Notes: generated by a model not told the origin, from the letters alone. A stretch of DNA of 27,167 bases from Nitrospirota bacterium (GCA_016180645.1 JACPAV010000042.1:1-27167); one strand, 5' to 3'. Numbered from the stretch's first letter, positions 1 to 7,816 are shown. Program-made: numbers and translations.

Positions 1-336
1 TCCACCCCGAACCCCTTCGGTCGTACCGGCACGAACCCCATTAGCGGCACCCCCTCGGACGCCATCGGCCGCACCACCTCGAACGCCCTCGCCGTCGATT
101 TCAAGGTCCGCCACACCGCGCGTGTCGCCTGCGAGCGCGTCGGGATCATCCGATGCCAGCCCGTTGAGCGCCGCCGCCTGAGAAGCGCTGAGCGGGACCG
201 CCACCTCCAGGGGAACGCCTCCTTCGCCGGCGCCGTCCTTCTTGGTGCAGCCGAATATGGCCAGGGCCGCGAGCAGGCCGGCTCGGCCGAATGCGGATGT
301 CATGACGAAACTGCGGCCAAGTGTGGAGCGGATCAT
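1..336 (-). CDS. Lipoprotein with GVRGG octapeptide repeats (C-terminus beyond window edge)
   Basis: Reading frame is open for 112 codons from ATG at 336 to the window edge, so the gene is partial. A strong Shine-Dalgarno (TAAGGAGGT, 342-350) lies 5 nt upstream and fixes the start. Residues 1-30 form a signal peptide ending in AIFGC, a lipobox-like site with Cys30 as the probable lipidated residue, so an exported lipid-anchored protein is expected. From about residue 84 an 8-residue repeat of type GVRGGAAx occurs about four times and runs off the edge. Residues 41-60 (VPLEVAVPLSASQAAALNGL) resemble the segment just after the lipid anchor of the plus-strand gene at 20540, which also carries GVRGG units, so the two are probably paralogues. 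Function unknown. Small size and repeats make database naming uncertain, but the start, signal peptide and RBS make a real gene likely. Confidence 0.75.
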   Translation of the reverse strand, partial: MIRSTLGRSFVMTSAFGRAGLLAALAIFGCTKKDGAGEGGVPLEVAVPLSASQAAALNGLASDDPDALAGDTRGVADLEIDGEGVRGGAADGVRGGAANGVRAGTTEGVRGG

Positions 337-388
337 GCAGAACCTCCTTACCGGACGGACGTCTCCCCGTGAAATCATGCTGACGGCC

Positions 389-417
389 ACGCTAACTGAC
401 CGTTCAGATACTGTCAA
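389..417 (-). promoter_or_regulatory. Putative promoter of the edge lipoprotein
   Basis: A perfect TTGACA (412-417 on the complement) is followed after 17 nt by TAGCGT (389-394), a poor -10. The predicted leader is about 45 nt and contains the Shine-Dalgarno. The rest of the gap 337-546 is non-coding and somewhat AT-rich around 430-475. Confidence 0.4.
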
Positions 418-493
418 CGGTAATCTGTAGTGATTTCAGCTACTTGTAGATATATTGGGTCGTAATTGATTTTCCGGCGGGACCCTGTTGGTT

Positions 494-509
494 GCCTCGC
501 GCAAGAGGC
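494..509 (-). terminator. Small hairpin downstream of smpB
   Basis: GCCTC-N6-GAGGC can form a 5-bp stem about 40 nt past the smpB stop codon. There is no U-tract, so this is at best a weak or factor-assisted terminator. Confidence 0.2.
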
Positions 510-546
510 TATCCGAGTTCAGGGTGACGGTTTTGCGACAAGGAGG

Positions 547-1011
547 TCAGCCTAGCCGGCGGCCTTCCTTGCGCATTTCCCGAAGGAGATCCTGCTTCTT
601 GATGTCGTCTCTACGGTCGCGATCTTCCTTGCGGCGTACGACGGCAATCTCGACCTTTACGCGATGGTTTTTCAAGTAAACCTTGAGGGGAATGAGGGTG
701 GTGTTCTTCATGGACCACTTACCCACGATGCGGTCGATTTCGGCGCGGTTGAGGAGAAGTTTCCTTGGACGCATGGGGTCGTGGTTCCAGATGCCCCCCT
801 CGGCATAGTGCATGATGTTCATGTTGTAGATGAAGATTTCGCCTTGCGCGAGCTTGGCGTAGCTCTCCTGGATGCTCGCGTGATGGCGGCGGAGCGATTT
901 GACCTCCGAGCCTTGCAGCACCATCCCGGCCTCGAAGGATTCCATAACAAGGAAATCCTTGAGGACGCGGCGATTGTGGCAGAGGACGCCTTCGGCGGGG
1001 GATTTAGCCAG
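547..1011 (-). CDS. smpB: SsrA-binding protein SmpB (trans-translation)
   Basis: SmpB binds tmRNA and delivers it to stalled ribosomes. Family motifs are clear: HNRR near residue 12, then SFEAGMVLQGSEVKSLR (residues 25-41), YAEGGIWNHDPMRPRKLLL, and a basic C-terminal tail rich in K/R. The only in-frame ATG (945) would cut off the conserved HNRR strand. Reading upstream, the frame stays open to a TGA near 1033 with no ATG, GTG or TTG. A CTG at 1011 gives MAKSPAEGVLCHNRR and 154 aa, the normal family length and a typical family N-terminus, so I use CTG 1011. A purine stretch (GAAGGG) precedes it. A dispersed repeat starts only 9 bp upstream. Identity is certain; the start is inferred. The gene lies downstream of the aldehyde dehydrogenase gene on the same strand. 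Confidence 0.9.
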   Translation of the reverse strand: MAKSPAEGVLCHNRRVLKDFLVMESFEAGMVLQGSEVKSLRRHHASIQESYAKLAQGEIFIYNMNIMHYAEGGIWNHDPMRPRKLLLNRAEIDRIVGKWSMKNTTLIPLKVYLKNHRVKVEIAVVRRKEDRDRRDDIKKQDLLREMRKEGRRLG

Positions 1012-1019
1012 GACCGCCG

Positions 1020-1104
1020 CCCTTCGACAGGCTCAGGGTGACCCTTCGACGGAGCTCAGGGTGAGCGGAAAAGATCCCGCTCGTGGTGAGCCGGTCGAAC
1101 CACG
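1020..1104. repeat. Dispersed intergenic repeat, two CCTTCGAC..CTCAGGG units
   Basis: Two near-copies of a unit beginning CCCTTCGAC and ending CTCAGGGTGA lie back to back (1020-1041 and 1042-1064), followed by GAGCCGGTCGAACCACG. Each unit is itself an imperfect palindrome. I recognise the unit as a common dispersed element of environmental bacterial genomes. It fills almost the whole space between the aldehyde dehydrogenase stop and the smpB start. Confidence 0.8.
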
Positions 1105-1117
1105 CATCTTGGTCGGG

Positions 1118-2656
1118 CTACACCGGTTGGCGCCGGATGGCGCGAATCACGCCTTTGATGCGGTCGCCTACGCCGTTCCCGTAGATCACATCCAACGCCG
1201 CGGGTACGACGTCCGCCTTGGCCTTCGAGTAGTTGAACCACATCGGGTTCGGGGACTTGTAGCTCTTGTTCGTGTGGACGTGCCGGATCTCGCACATTTC
1301 GCGCAAGCCCATCGGGCCGTGCGTGCGGCCGATCCCGCTGTATTTCCAGCCCCCCCAGGGTGACTGGGCGATGCCGTAGGTGGCGCCGTGATCGTTGATG
1401 GAAACGCTTCCGTATTCCAGCCGGGACGCGACCTCTTGGGCTTTGTGGCGATTCGACGTCCAGATGCTGGCTGTGAGACCGTAGGCCGAGTCGTTTGCCC
1501 GTGCAACCGCCTCGTCCACCTTGTCGAACGCCATGACCGGAAGGGTGGGGCCAAACGTCTCTTCCCGGATGGTGGTCATATCGTGGGTCACATCCGAGAG
1601 CACGGTCGGCTTGTAGAAGTAGCCCTTGAGTTGGCGGTTCCGCTCGCCGCCGACGAGTATCTTCGCGCCGTGCTTTCGGGCATCTTCCACCTGGGTCTCC
1701 ACCACACGAAGCTGCCGTTCGCAGATGACCGGCCCGACATCGGTATCCGGATCCATCCCGTTTCCTTGGCGAAGCTTTCGCGTTTCCTCAACTACTCCAT
1801 CAAGAAATGGCTTATAAATATCCTTTTGAACGTATAATCTTTCAACCGAGCAGCAGACCTGCCCGCAGTTTATGAACGCCCCCCATACCGCGCCCTTGAT
1901 GGCGGTGGGGAGGTGGGCATCGCCCATGACGATCATAGGATCCTTCCCGCCCAGTTCAAGGACCACCGGTTTCAGGTCCTGGCCGGCCAGGGACATGATC
2001 TTCTTCCCGGTTCCCACGCTGCCGGTGAAGATGATTTTCTTAACGCGTGATCGCACCAGAGCTTCACCGGTTCGTCCGTCACCGGTGGCGACGCCCACGA
2101 GGCCGTCCGGGAATCCCGCCGCCTTGAACAGTTCTCCGATCTTGACTCCGGTGAGGGTCGTGAGTTCGCTGGGTTTGAGGACCGCGGCGTTGCCCGCCAT
2201 GATGGCTTGGATCAGGGGGCCCATGGCGAGGGAGAAGGGGAAGTTCCAAGGGGCGATCACGCCGACTACACCGAGGGGGGCGTATTCGAGGTAGCTCTCC
2301 CGGCGCATGAACTTCCACTTGCCGATGTCCAGAAATTCGCGGCGCAGGATTTCCTCCGCATGATTCGCGAAGTAGGTGACGAATTCCAGGACGGGAAAGA
2401 TGTCGTACGCCACGGCCTCCACGAAGGGTTTGCCGTTCTCTTTGACAATGATTTCGGCGATCTCGCGTTTTTGTTTCCGGATTTCGTCCTTCAACCGGAG
2501 CATGAGTTTGCGACGCTGCCGGAAGGTGGTTTTCTGCCAGCTTTCGAAGGCGGACCATGCCTTGTCGACGGCTCCGTCCACGCGAGCCTGGTCCCAAATG
2601 TCGATTTCAGCGAGCAACTCCAGAGTTGCGGGATTCACGCACTTGATCTTTTCCAC
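1118..2656 (-). CDS. NAD(P)-dependent aldehyde dehydrogenase
   Basis: Oxidises an aldehyde to the carboxylic acid with NAD(P)+; the substrate cannot be told from sequence. All catalytic features of the ALDH superfamily are present: PWNFP with Asn138, KPSE with Lys161, the nucleotide-binding GSVGTG (212-217), general base Glu234 in LELGG, and nucleophile Cys268 in GQVCCS; EETFGP follows near residue 368. The longer frame starting at 2815 runs through a palindromic repeat and has no RBS. GTG at 2656 has GGAGGT five bases upstream and gives a 512-aa protein beginning MEKIKCVNPATLE, the normal family length, so I use it. It lies on the same strand as selB and smpB but is separated from both by repeats and need not share their function. 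Confidence 0.93.
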   Translation of the reverse strand: MEKIKCVNPATLELLAEIDIWDQARVDGAVDKAWSAFESWQKTTFRQRRKLMLRLKDEIRKQKREIAEIIVKENGKPFVEAVAYDIFPVLEFVTYFANHAEEILRREFLDIGKWKFMRRESYLEYAPLGVVGVIAPWNFPFSLAMGPLIQAIMAGNAAVLKPSELTTLTGVKIGELFKAAGFPDGLVGVATGDGRTGEALVRSRVKKIIFTGSVGTGKKIMSLAGQDLKPVVLELGGKDPMIVMGDAHLPTAIKGAVWGAFINCGQVCCSVERLYVQKDIYKPFLDGVVEETRKLRQGNGMDPDTDVGPVICERQLRVVETQVEDARKHGAKILVGGERNRQLKGYFYKPTVLSDVTHDMTTIREETFGPTLPVMAFDKVDEAVARANDSAYGLTASIWTSNRHKAQEVASRLEYGSVSINDHGATYGIAQSPWGGWKYSGIGRTHGPMGLREMCEIRHVHTNKSYKSPNPMWFNYSKAKADVVPAALDVIYGNGVGDRIKGVIRAIRRQPV

Positions 2657-2710
2657 GTTACCTCCGTTCGCTATGAGCGCAGTCAGCCACCGGATCATCC
2701 GGTGAAATGC

Positions 2711-2836
2711 GGTAGCCGCACCCTTCAGGGTGCGCTCCATGACGCAGGCGTAAAGCCCCATGCCACGGAGGGCATGGGACCATGCAATGTTGCCGCGCCT
2801 AGGATGGCGCGGCATGTAACATGGCCTGCGGCTACC
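2711..2836. repeat. 126-bp composite palindromic element (REP-like)
   Basis: The element is bounded by a 10-bp inverted repeat, GGTAGCCGCA (2711-2720) and TGCGGCTACC (2827-2836). Inside are hairpins CACCCT-TC-AGGGTG, ATGCC..GGCAT and GCCGCGCC-TAGGAT-GGCGCGGC. The ends match the elements at 6099-6122 and 22195-22252, so this is one member of a dispersed family. It lies between the selB stop and the aldehyde dehydrogenase start and may affect transcript ends there. Confidence 0.75.
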
Positions 2837-2864
2837 GGTGTTGGAATCTGACAGCCGTGCGGGG

Positions 2865-4820
2865 TCATTTTACCTTCGGCGGCGCGGAATGCAATTTCCG
2901 GACGTTTCCTTCGCGGCGGGTCAATCGGATGCGGTCGAAATATTCGAGGAGGGGGATGGCGTGTTTTCGGGTGACGCCCGCCAGATCCTTCAGATCGGCG
3001 GGGGACATGGCCGGGTGGGTGTCAAAGAAGCGAATAAGCTTGAGACGGAGTGTTTCGATCGCCTCCCGATGGAAATAGAGATCGGGGGCGACGCGGACAA
3101 CCTGCGCCTGATTCTCAAGGAGCTGAAGGATTCGTGAGACACCGGTGGCATGGAGGAAATCCTCCGCTTCCTTGACGGATGGGGGAGCGGACGAGGCCTC
3201 CATGAAAAGATTGAGGACGCGGACACGCAGGTCTTCGTCCTTCTTCTGGGTTCCAAGCTGGAACCGGCCTGAAGCGACTCGATCCTCCGCAATGCGTATG
3301 GCGCCGGACGCCGTTTCTTCCTCCAGTATGGCATTCAAGAGGGGTTCCTCCACTCGAAGGCGCTGACGAAGTTCTTCGCGCGAAATCCCTTTCTCGTAGG
3401 GTTTGTCCGCGTGAAACGCCGTAACATACTCATGGATCATCTTGCGGGTCTGCTCGTAAATCTCTCTAAGAACGACTGTATCGTTTCGAAGGAGTACCAC
3501 TGCTCCGTCGGCCTGAACCGCCTTCACATGCTCACGCAAGGTTGTCAGCGAGATTCCGGTTCGTTTGGACAGATCGCCCAGCGTCCGGTGCCGGCCATGT
3601 AGAGAAAGGAAGGGGGCAATGGAGTTCGCGGCCGAAGCGCGGCCCAGGAGGGAAAGGGGCTCGGCCTTGTCGCGGTATCGACGCTTTGCAGCCAGGGGAT
3701 CCAGGAGCTTGCCTCCCCCAATCGTTCGTTGATAGCCGGTGGTTCCGAGGAGGACGAATCGATCTCCCCATGCGCCTACGGCCGGCCTGTCCAGAACAAG
3801 CGTGGCCGGCGTTTCTTCTCCCGCCGCCAGCTCCTTGTGATTGTGCAGGAGGATGCGGGCGTTTGAGAAGAACGTCCTCAGGTGGAGGGTGGCTTGAGTC
3901 TGGGTCCGGATGGGGTGGGGCAGGGGTGAGGTGGCTTGGAGGAGGACATCCATGCGTGCCGACGGTTCGAAGGCACCCGACGTAGCGAGCAAGTCGCCCC
4001 GGGCCACATCTTCCTTCCGGATCCCCTGGAGATTCACCGCCACTCGTTGGCCGGCCAGCGCCTCTTCAACAGCATTCTTGTGGCTCTGGAGCGCACGCAC
4101 GCGCACGGGTGCGCGACGAGGAGTCGAATCCTGGAGCGAAAATAGATCGATCTCCTCGCCGGTCCGGACCCGGCCGGAGGCGACGGTGCCCGTGACGACG
4201 GTGCCGAACCCTTGCATCACGAACACGCGGTCGATGGGGAGCCGGAAAAGATCGCTCGCGGAACTGTGGGGGCCGATGTCGCGGGCCATTTCATCGATGG
4301 TTGATTTCAGCTCCGCGAGGCCCGTGCCCGTGCGCGCCGAAGTGCGGATGATTGGGGCGTGTTCCAGGGGGGTACCCTTCGAAAGATCCCGTACCTCGGA
4401 TTCGACGAGGTGGAGCAGCTCCTTGTCGGCGAGGTCCGATTTCGTGATGACGATGATCCCGCGAGGGATTTCGAGCAGTCGGCAGATGTCGAGGTGCTCG
4501 CGCGTTTGCGGCTTTACGCCCTCGTCGGCGGCCACGATGAGGAGAACGACATCGATGCCTCCCACGCCCGCCAGCATGTTCCGGATGAAGTCCTCGTGGC
4601 CCGGGACGTCGACGATGGCGCAGTGGGTTCCCGATTCAAGATCGAGGTAGGCGAAGCCGATGTCGGTGGTGATGCCGCGCTCCTTTTCCTCCTTCAGGCG
4701 GTCCGGATTGGTTCCGGTGAGGGCCTTGACGAGTTCGGTTTTGCCGTGGTCGATGTGACCGGCGGTGCCGACGGTGATGTGACGGGAAGGGGAAGGGGGC
4801 CGGCTCGATGCGGTGCCCAC
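2865..4820 (-). CDS. selB: Selenocysteine-specific translation elongation factor SelB
   Basis: SelB is the GTPase that carries Sec-tRNA(Sec) to recoded UGA codons through a SECIS hairpin. The N-terminus shows the EF-Tu-like G domain: G1 GHIDHGKT (21-28), [11 protein letters not shown] (41-51), G3 DVPGHEDF (71-78) and G4 TKSD (126-129). Two beta-barrel domains follow, and the C-terminal third has the winged-helix repeats that bind SECIS RNA (for example [17 protein letters not shown] near the end). The frame extends upstream to 5078 only because it overlaps rpmB in another phase. GTG at 4820, 17 nt after the rpmB stop, gives 651 aa, normal for SelB, though no clear Shine-Dalgarno is seen, so translational coupling to rpmB is likely. 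No selA, selD, selC tRNA or selenoprotein gene is seen in the window. Confidence 0.95.
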   Translation of the reverse strand: MGTASSRPPSPSRHITVGTAGHIDHGKTELVKALTGTNPDRLKEEKERGITTDIGFAYLDLESGTHCAIVDVPGHEDFIRNMLAGVGGIDVVLLIVAADEGVKPQTREHLDICRLLEIPRGIIVITKSDLADKELLHLVESEVRDLSKGTPLEHAPIIRTSARTGTGLAELKSTIDEMARDIGPHSSASDLFRLPIDRVFVMQGFGTVVTGTVASGRVRTGEEIDLFSLQDSTPRRAPVRVRALQSHKNAVEEALAGQRVAVNLQGIRKEDVARGDLLATSGAFEPSARMDVLLQATSPLPHPIRTQTQATLHLRTFFSNARILLHNHKELAAGEETPATLVLDRPAVGAWGDRFVLLGTTGYQRTIGGGKLLDPLAAKRRYRDKAEPLSLLGRASAANSIAPFLSLHGRHRTLGDLSKRTGISLTTLREHVKAVQADGAVVLLRNDTVVLREIYEQTRKMIHEYVTAFHADKPYEKGISREELRQRLRVEEPLLNAILEEETASGAIRIAEDRVASGRFQLGTQKKDEDLRVRVLNLFMEASSAPPSVKEAEDFLHATGVSRILQLLENQAQVVRVAPDLYFHREAIETLRLKLIRFFDTHPAMSPADLKDLAGVTRKHAIPLLEYFDRIRLTRREGNVRKLHSAPPKVK

Positions 4821-4837
4821 GGGTGGGCCCGGGGCCG

Positions 4838-5041
4838 CTACGCCGCCGTGGGCGCGCCGGTGAGATGCCGGTTGAGTTTGAGGCAGACCATGCAGATTTT
4901 CGCCTTGATCGACTTGCCGGCTTTCATGATCCGCACGGCACGAAGATTGGGCATGAACACGCGGTGAGTCTTGTTGTTGGCGTGACTCACGTTGTGCCCG
5001 AAGATCTTCTTCTTTCCGCAGAAATCGCACTGTCTGGCCAT
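4838..5041 (-). CDS. rpmB: 50S ribosomal protein L28 (zinc-ribbon form)
   Basis: A 67-residue basic protein of the large ribosomal subunit. It shows the L28 signature [25 protein letters not shown] and two Cys pairs, Cys5/Cys8 and Cys50/Cys53, which form the Zn-binding (C+) version of the family. The start is ATG 5041 (MARQCDFC); an upstream in-frame ATG at 5059 adds six residues foreign to the family. There is no Shine-Dalgarno upstream, but a promoter-like TTGCCG-N17-TAGATT ends 8 nt before the ATG, so the mRNA may be leaderless. It heads the rpmB-selB pair. Confidence 0.95.
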   Translation of the reverse strand: MARQCDFCGKKKIFGHNVSHANNKTHRVFMPNLRAVRIMKAGKSIKAKICMVCLKLNRHLTGAPTAA

Positions 5042-5049
5042 GGGGCGGG

Positions 5050-5078
5050 AATCTAGCATGAAACTGCAGGCACGGCAA
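5050..5078 (-). promoter_or_regulatory. Putative rpmB-selB promoter
   Basis: On the complement, TTGCCG (5073-5078) and TAGATT (5050-5055) are 17 nt apart. The gap from the -10 to the rpmB ATG is 8 nt, the same layout as other promoters in this window. Each hexamer alone is only a moderate match. Confidence 0.35.
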
Positions 5079-5092
5079 GATCGAATGAGAGC

Positions 5093-5121
5093 TTGAGGAA
5101 TGTTTCCGATCGGGGTACGCT
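5093..5121 (+). promoter_or_regulatory. Putative promoter of the 316-aa lipoprotein gene
   Basis: TTGAGG (5093-5098), 17 nt, TACGCT (5116-5121), then 10 nt to the ATG at 5132. It is divergent from the rpmB promoter. Moderate match only. Confidence 0.3.
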
Positions 5122-5131
5122 TCCGTCAGGC

Positions 5132-6082
5132 ATGAGAACGCGAACGCTGTACCTCATGGGGGGAATTCTGTTGACGCTCTCCTGCGAAGCCATCGACGGC
5201 GACAGCCCGCCGTACACCGCCGTGTTCTGCGCGCCCTCCGAGCTCGCTACGGTGGCGGGGGTGATTGCGAAAGCCATGGTATCGGGACGCGGCGTGTTCG
5301 ACCTCAATCCGACGGAGGACGGGGCGTCCTCTGCCCAGATTCCGGATGTGCCCGCCGGGGCGGCCGACGTGAGGCTGGTGTTCTACAAGGGAGATCTTCC
5401 CATCGCCGAATCGACTCGAACCCTGAAGCTTTCCTCAGCGCAGTCGGTCGTGGTTCGAGTGGAGTCGTGCAAGGTTCAGTTTCCCGATTCCGACGGCGAT
5501 GGGATTTCCAATCTGGATGAGGTTCTGCTTTCCGGAATTGACGCAGCCCTACTCGGGAGTAGTTCCGCGCCGTCCGGTGGGAAAACGGCTTGGGGATCCA
5601 AGGGGGACTGTCCATCCTCGACCAAGGACTGTTTTTCGGCCGCCTTCACCGCAGATGGAAGAACACGATCCTTCACCCACGAGATGAGTTCCATCGAGGG
5701 TTACTGGAACGAGAGCTCCTACCTGGATTCGAAGGGTCAAGTGGAGGGGAAATGCGGGTACGTTCGCGCTGACTTCCAAACGGATCCCGACGTCGACTCT
5801 GAGGTTTATGCCCTTCACTTCGAGGCCAATCTTAACCAGGAGACCTGTCCATCGGTGGGCAACATAAGCGGGCCCGGGGAGGTCCAGCTCCAGCGATACG
5901 TCGCCCAAGTTCAACTCTTTGAGAAGCTCGGAGTAGGGGGCATCGATTCGGCGTTGGCCCAGGGGCGCCTGGTCGTCAAGGAGATGGGGTCCGTCATCGG
6001 TGGCGTCTTTTCCGGCACTTTTGAAGCGAAACTACCGCGCAAGAGCGTGGAGGGCTCCTTCCGGTTCACCCGCCGCAATTGA
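5132..6082 (+). CDS. Lipoprotein with calcium-loop motif, unknown function
   Basis: Encodes 316 aa from ATG 5132. A TTG at 5093 is in frame but falls inside the putative -35 and would bury the signal peptide. Residues 1-18 (MRTRTLYLMGGILLTLSC) form a short lipoprotein signal with lipobox LTLSC, so it is probably membrane-anchored through Cys18. Residues 119-130, DSDGDGISNLDE, are a thrombospondin-type-3 / EF-hand-like calcium loop. The protein has several cysteines in its C-terminal half, as expected for an exported protein. The stretch before and after the loop resembles the equivalent part of the giant gene at 20540 ([16 protein letters not shown]), suggesting distant relation. It is followed by a REP-like palindrome and the PadR gene. 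No named family recognised. Confidence 0.8.
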   Translation: MRTRTLYLMGGILLTLSCEAIDGDSPPYTAVFCAPSELATVAGVIAKAMVSGRGVFDLNPTEDGASSAQIPDVPAGAADVRLVFYKGDLPIAESTRTLKLSSAQSVVVRVESCKVQFPDSDGDGISNLDEVLLSGIDAALLGSSSAPSGGKTAWGSKGDCPSSTKDCFSAAFTADGRTRSFTHEMSSIEGYWNESSYLDSKGQVEGKCGYVRADFQTDPDVDSEVYALHFEANLNQETCPSVGNISGPGEVQLQRYVAQVQLFEKLGVGGIDSALAQGRLVVKEMGSVIGGVFSGTFEAKLPRKSVEGSFRFTRRN

Positions 6083-6122
6083 CGGGTGCGTCATGGGACG
6101 CAGGCTAAAGCCTGCGGCTACC
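6081..6122. repeat. REP-like palindrome after lipoprotein gene
   Basis: CGCAGGC-TAAA-GCCTGCG (6099-6116) forms a perfect 7-bp stem and is followed by GCTACC, matching one end of the elements at 2711-2836 and 22195-22252. It begins at the lipoprotein stop codon and could act in transcript ending or mRNA 3' protection. Confidence 0.7.
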
Positions 6123-6183
6123 GGGCCAGTCGACATTTTCAGACCGCGCCTGGCAACTCGCCGCATCCCGCATCCGCCTCAAT

Positions 6184-6235
6184 TTGACAAATGGGGTCTT
6201 CACCATATAATATACTACTCTATTATAATATATGG
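6184..6235 (+). promoter_or_regulatory. padR promoter and probable auto-operator
   Basis: Perfect TTGACA (6184-6189) and TATAAT (6206-6211) with a 16-nt spacer. From the -10 to the start codon runs an AT-rich inverted repeat, CCATATA (6203-6209) and TATATGG (6229-6235), with TATAATATA present twice (6206-6214 and 6224-6232). Such palindromes at their own promoter are typical of autorepressed PadR regulators. The leader is only about 14 nt and lacks a Shine-Dalgarno. Confidence 0.65.
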
Positions 6236-6816
6236 CCCTCAAACATCTCATCCTGGCGCGGCTCATGCGCCGTCCCGCCCACGGCTATGAGCTGCACCAC
6301 GAGCCCCTTCAGCCGCTCCACCCCGATTTTGGAGTAACCGAGGCGCACATCTACGCGTCCCTCCGATCCTTGGAGAAGAACGGCTACGTGCGGCATCGAT
6401 CCGTCCGCCGGGGGAAATTCCCGCAGCGCATGAGCTACAGCATCACGTCCAAAGGCAGGAAGTACCTGCGTGTCTGGGCCAAGGGCCTCCAGGAGGAGCC
6501 ACCCGAGGCGGTCTTTGGCCGTTCTCTTTGGCATCCCTTGGGCGCACGCCTTTCTGTTCTGCTGACGTTGGGATCGAAGCCATCGCCGGAAACCCTTCGT
6601 TCCGCTGTCCTAGCTGCGCAAAATCGGATCCGGCAATACCGATCTCTCCTGGCTGTTCGCCGTTCCGTTCACCCGTCCACGCGGATCCTCCTGCTTGGCG
6701 GCTTGGCCTTGGAGAAGGCCGGCCTATCGTGGTTGAGGACGGTCCACGGGGAGGGTGGGCTTCGCGGGCGATCGCACTCGCGGACCCCGTCACGGCCAAA
6801 GAAGCGGCGGAGTTGA
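6232..6816 (+). CDS. PadR-family transcriptional regulator
   Basis: A 194-aa DNA-binding repressor-type protein. Residues 3-80 form the PadR winged helix: LKHLILARLMRRPAHGYEL, then AHIYASLRSLEKNGYV as the recognition segment, and the wing ending YSITSKGRKYL. The C-terminal part (about 95-194) is less conserved, with an alpha-helical middle that may dimerise and a very basic tail (RSHSRTPSRPKKRRS), unusual for the family. The start ATG overlaps the operator palindrome. Its stop codon lies inside the TTGACA of the next promoter, so it is tightly packed against the recombinase gene and probably controls it. Effector unknown. Confidence 0.85.
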   Translation: MALKHLILARLMRRPAHGYELHHEPLQPLHPDFGVTEAHIYASLRSLEKNGYVRHRSVRRGKFPQRMSYSITSKGRKYLRVWAKGLQEEPPEAVFGRSLWHPLGARLSVLLTLGSKPSPETLRSAVLAAQNRIRQYRSLLAVRRSVHPSTRILLLGGLALEKAGLSWLRTVHGEGGLRGRSHSRTPSRPKKRRS

Positions 6817-6840
6817 CAAGCTTCATATACCGCGTATAAT
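6813..6840 (+). promoter_or_regulatory. Recombinase promoter with inverted repeat
   Basis: Perfect TTGACA (6813-6818) and TATAAT (6835-6840), spacer 16 nt, the same geometry as the padR promoter. The perfect inverted repeat TATAC-CGC-GTATA (6826-6838) covers the spacer and -10 and resembles the AT-rich palindrome before padR, so PadR may repress both genes. Confidence 0.65.
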
Positions 6841-6878
6841 GGCTGTTTCATACGGTACATGAGCATTCCGGAGCGAAG

Positions 6879-7805
6879 GTGAAAGTCACTGCGGCTATTG
6901 AGGAGTTCCTGGACTACGTCCAAGTCGAGCGTGGTCTGAGCGCCACCACCCTGAAGAACTACCGCCGCTGGCTGGAGCATTTACAACTATGGCTCAAGCA
7001 GAAGGGTCCGGGTGATATCGAAATCAAGGATCTGAGGAGTGATGTCATCTGGAAGTACCGGCTCTATCTCGCCGGTCGGCCGAGGGCCAACAAGCCGGGA
7101 GCCTTGTCGCGCACAAGCCAAAGGTACTTCTTGATTGCTTTGCGCACAATGCTTCGATACCTGACCAAACGCGGCGTCGCGGTGTTGGGTCCGGAGCAGA
7201 TCGATCTTCCCAAACCGGCACCGAGGCAGATCAAGTTCCTGGATGATCGCTCCGTAGAGCGATTGCTTGCTGCTCCCAAGGTCGAGACGCGGCAGGGACT
7301 GCGAGACCGTGCGCTTTGTGAGGTGATGTTTTCCACGGGACTTCGGGTGTCCGAACTGTCCGGATTGGATCGAGACCGGGTGAATGTGAGCGACGGTGAA
7401 TTCTCGGTAACCGGGAAAGGCGGCCGGACGCGGGTGGTATTTCTATCGGAAGAGGCTCGTCAATGGCTCACGAAATACCTGAAGGCGCGGAAAGACGATG
7501 GGAAGGCTCTTTTCGTAACCGCCAGGGGAAAGCCCGGATCTCGCCGATGGGCGAAGCGGTTATCGATCCGGGCCATCCAGGACCTCATCAAGCATTATTG
7601 CCGGTTGGCGGGAATCACTCTGCCCGCCAGTCCTCACACGCTCAGGCACAGTTTCGCAACGGATCTTCTGAGCCACGGTGCCGATTTGAGGTCGGTGCAG
7701 GAACTGTTGGGCCACAAGAACGTGGCGACGACGCAGATCTACACCCATCTGACGAATCCGCAGTTGCGCGACGTTCACCGGCGATTCCATCGCGGCGGGC
7801 GGTAG
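6879..7805 (+). CDS. Tyrosine recombinase, XerC/XerD-like
   Basis: A 308-aa site-specific recombinase that cuts and rejoins DNA through a 3'-phosphotyrosine. The N-terminal SAM-like core-binding domain (about 1-95) starts AAIEEFLDYVQVERGLSATTL. The catalytic domain has all expected residues: Arg156 (TGLRVSEL), Lys180 (GKGG), His253-x-x-Arg256 (HTLRHSFA), His279 (LLGHKN) and nucleophile Tyr288 (TQIYTHL). GTG 6879 follows a purine-rich GGAGCGAAGG. Length and motifs fit Xer proteins, but its position behind a PadR gene rather than in a housekeeping context suggests an accessory recombinase. A 48-bp direct repeat and a small inverted repeat lie just downstream and could be substrates. Its target is not known. 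Confidence 0.92.
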   Translation: MKVTAAIEEFLDYVQVERGLSATTLKNYRRWLEHLQLWLKQKGPGDIEIKDLRSDVIWKYRLYLAGRPRANKPGALSRTSQRYFLIALRTMLRYLTKRGVAVLGPEQIDLPKPAPRQIKFLDDRSVERLLAAPKVETRQGLRDRALCEVMFSTGLRVSELSGLDRDRVNVSDGEFSVTGKGGRTRVVFLSEEARQWLTKYLKARKDDGKALFVTARGKPGSRRWAKRLSIRAIQDLIKHYCRLAGITLPASPHTLRHSFATDLLSHGADLRSVQELLGHKNVATTQIYTHLTNPQLRDVHRRFHRGGR

Positions 7806-7816
7806 CCGGAAAATAA

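Noticed and set aside
337-546. tmRNA (ssrA) next to smpB
   Set aside because: The gap is too short for tmRNA and shows no acceptor stem with CCA or T-loop sequence.
4821-5078. N-terminal extension of SelB
   Set aside because: The extra 86 codons overlap rpmB in another phase and do not resemble SelB; rpmB is certain.
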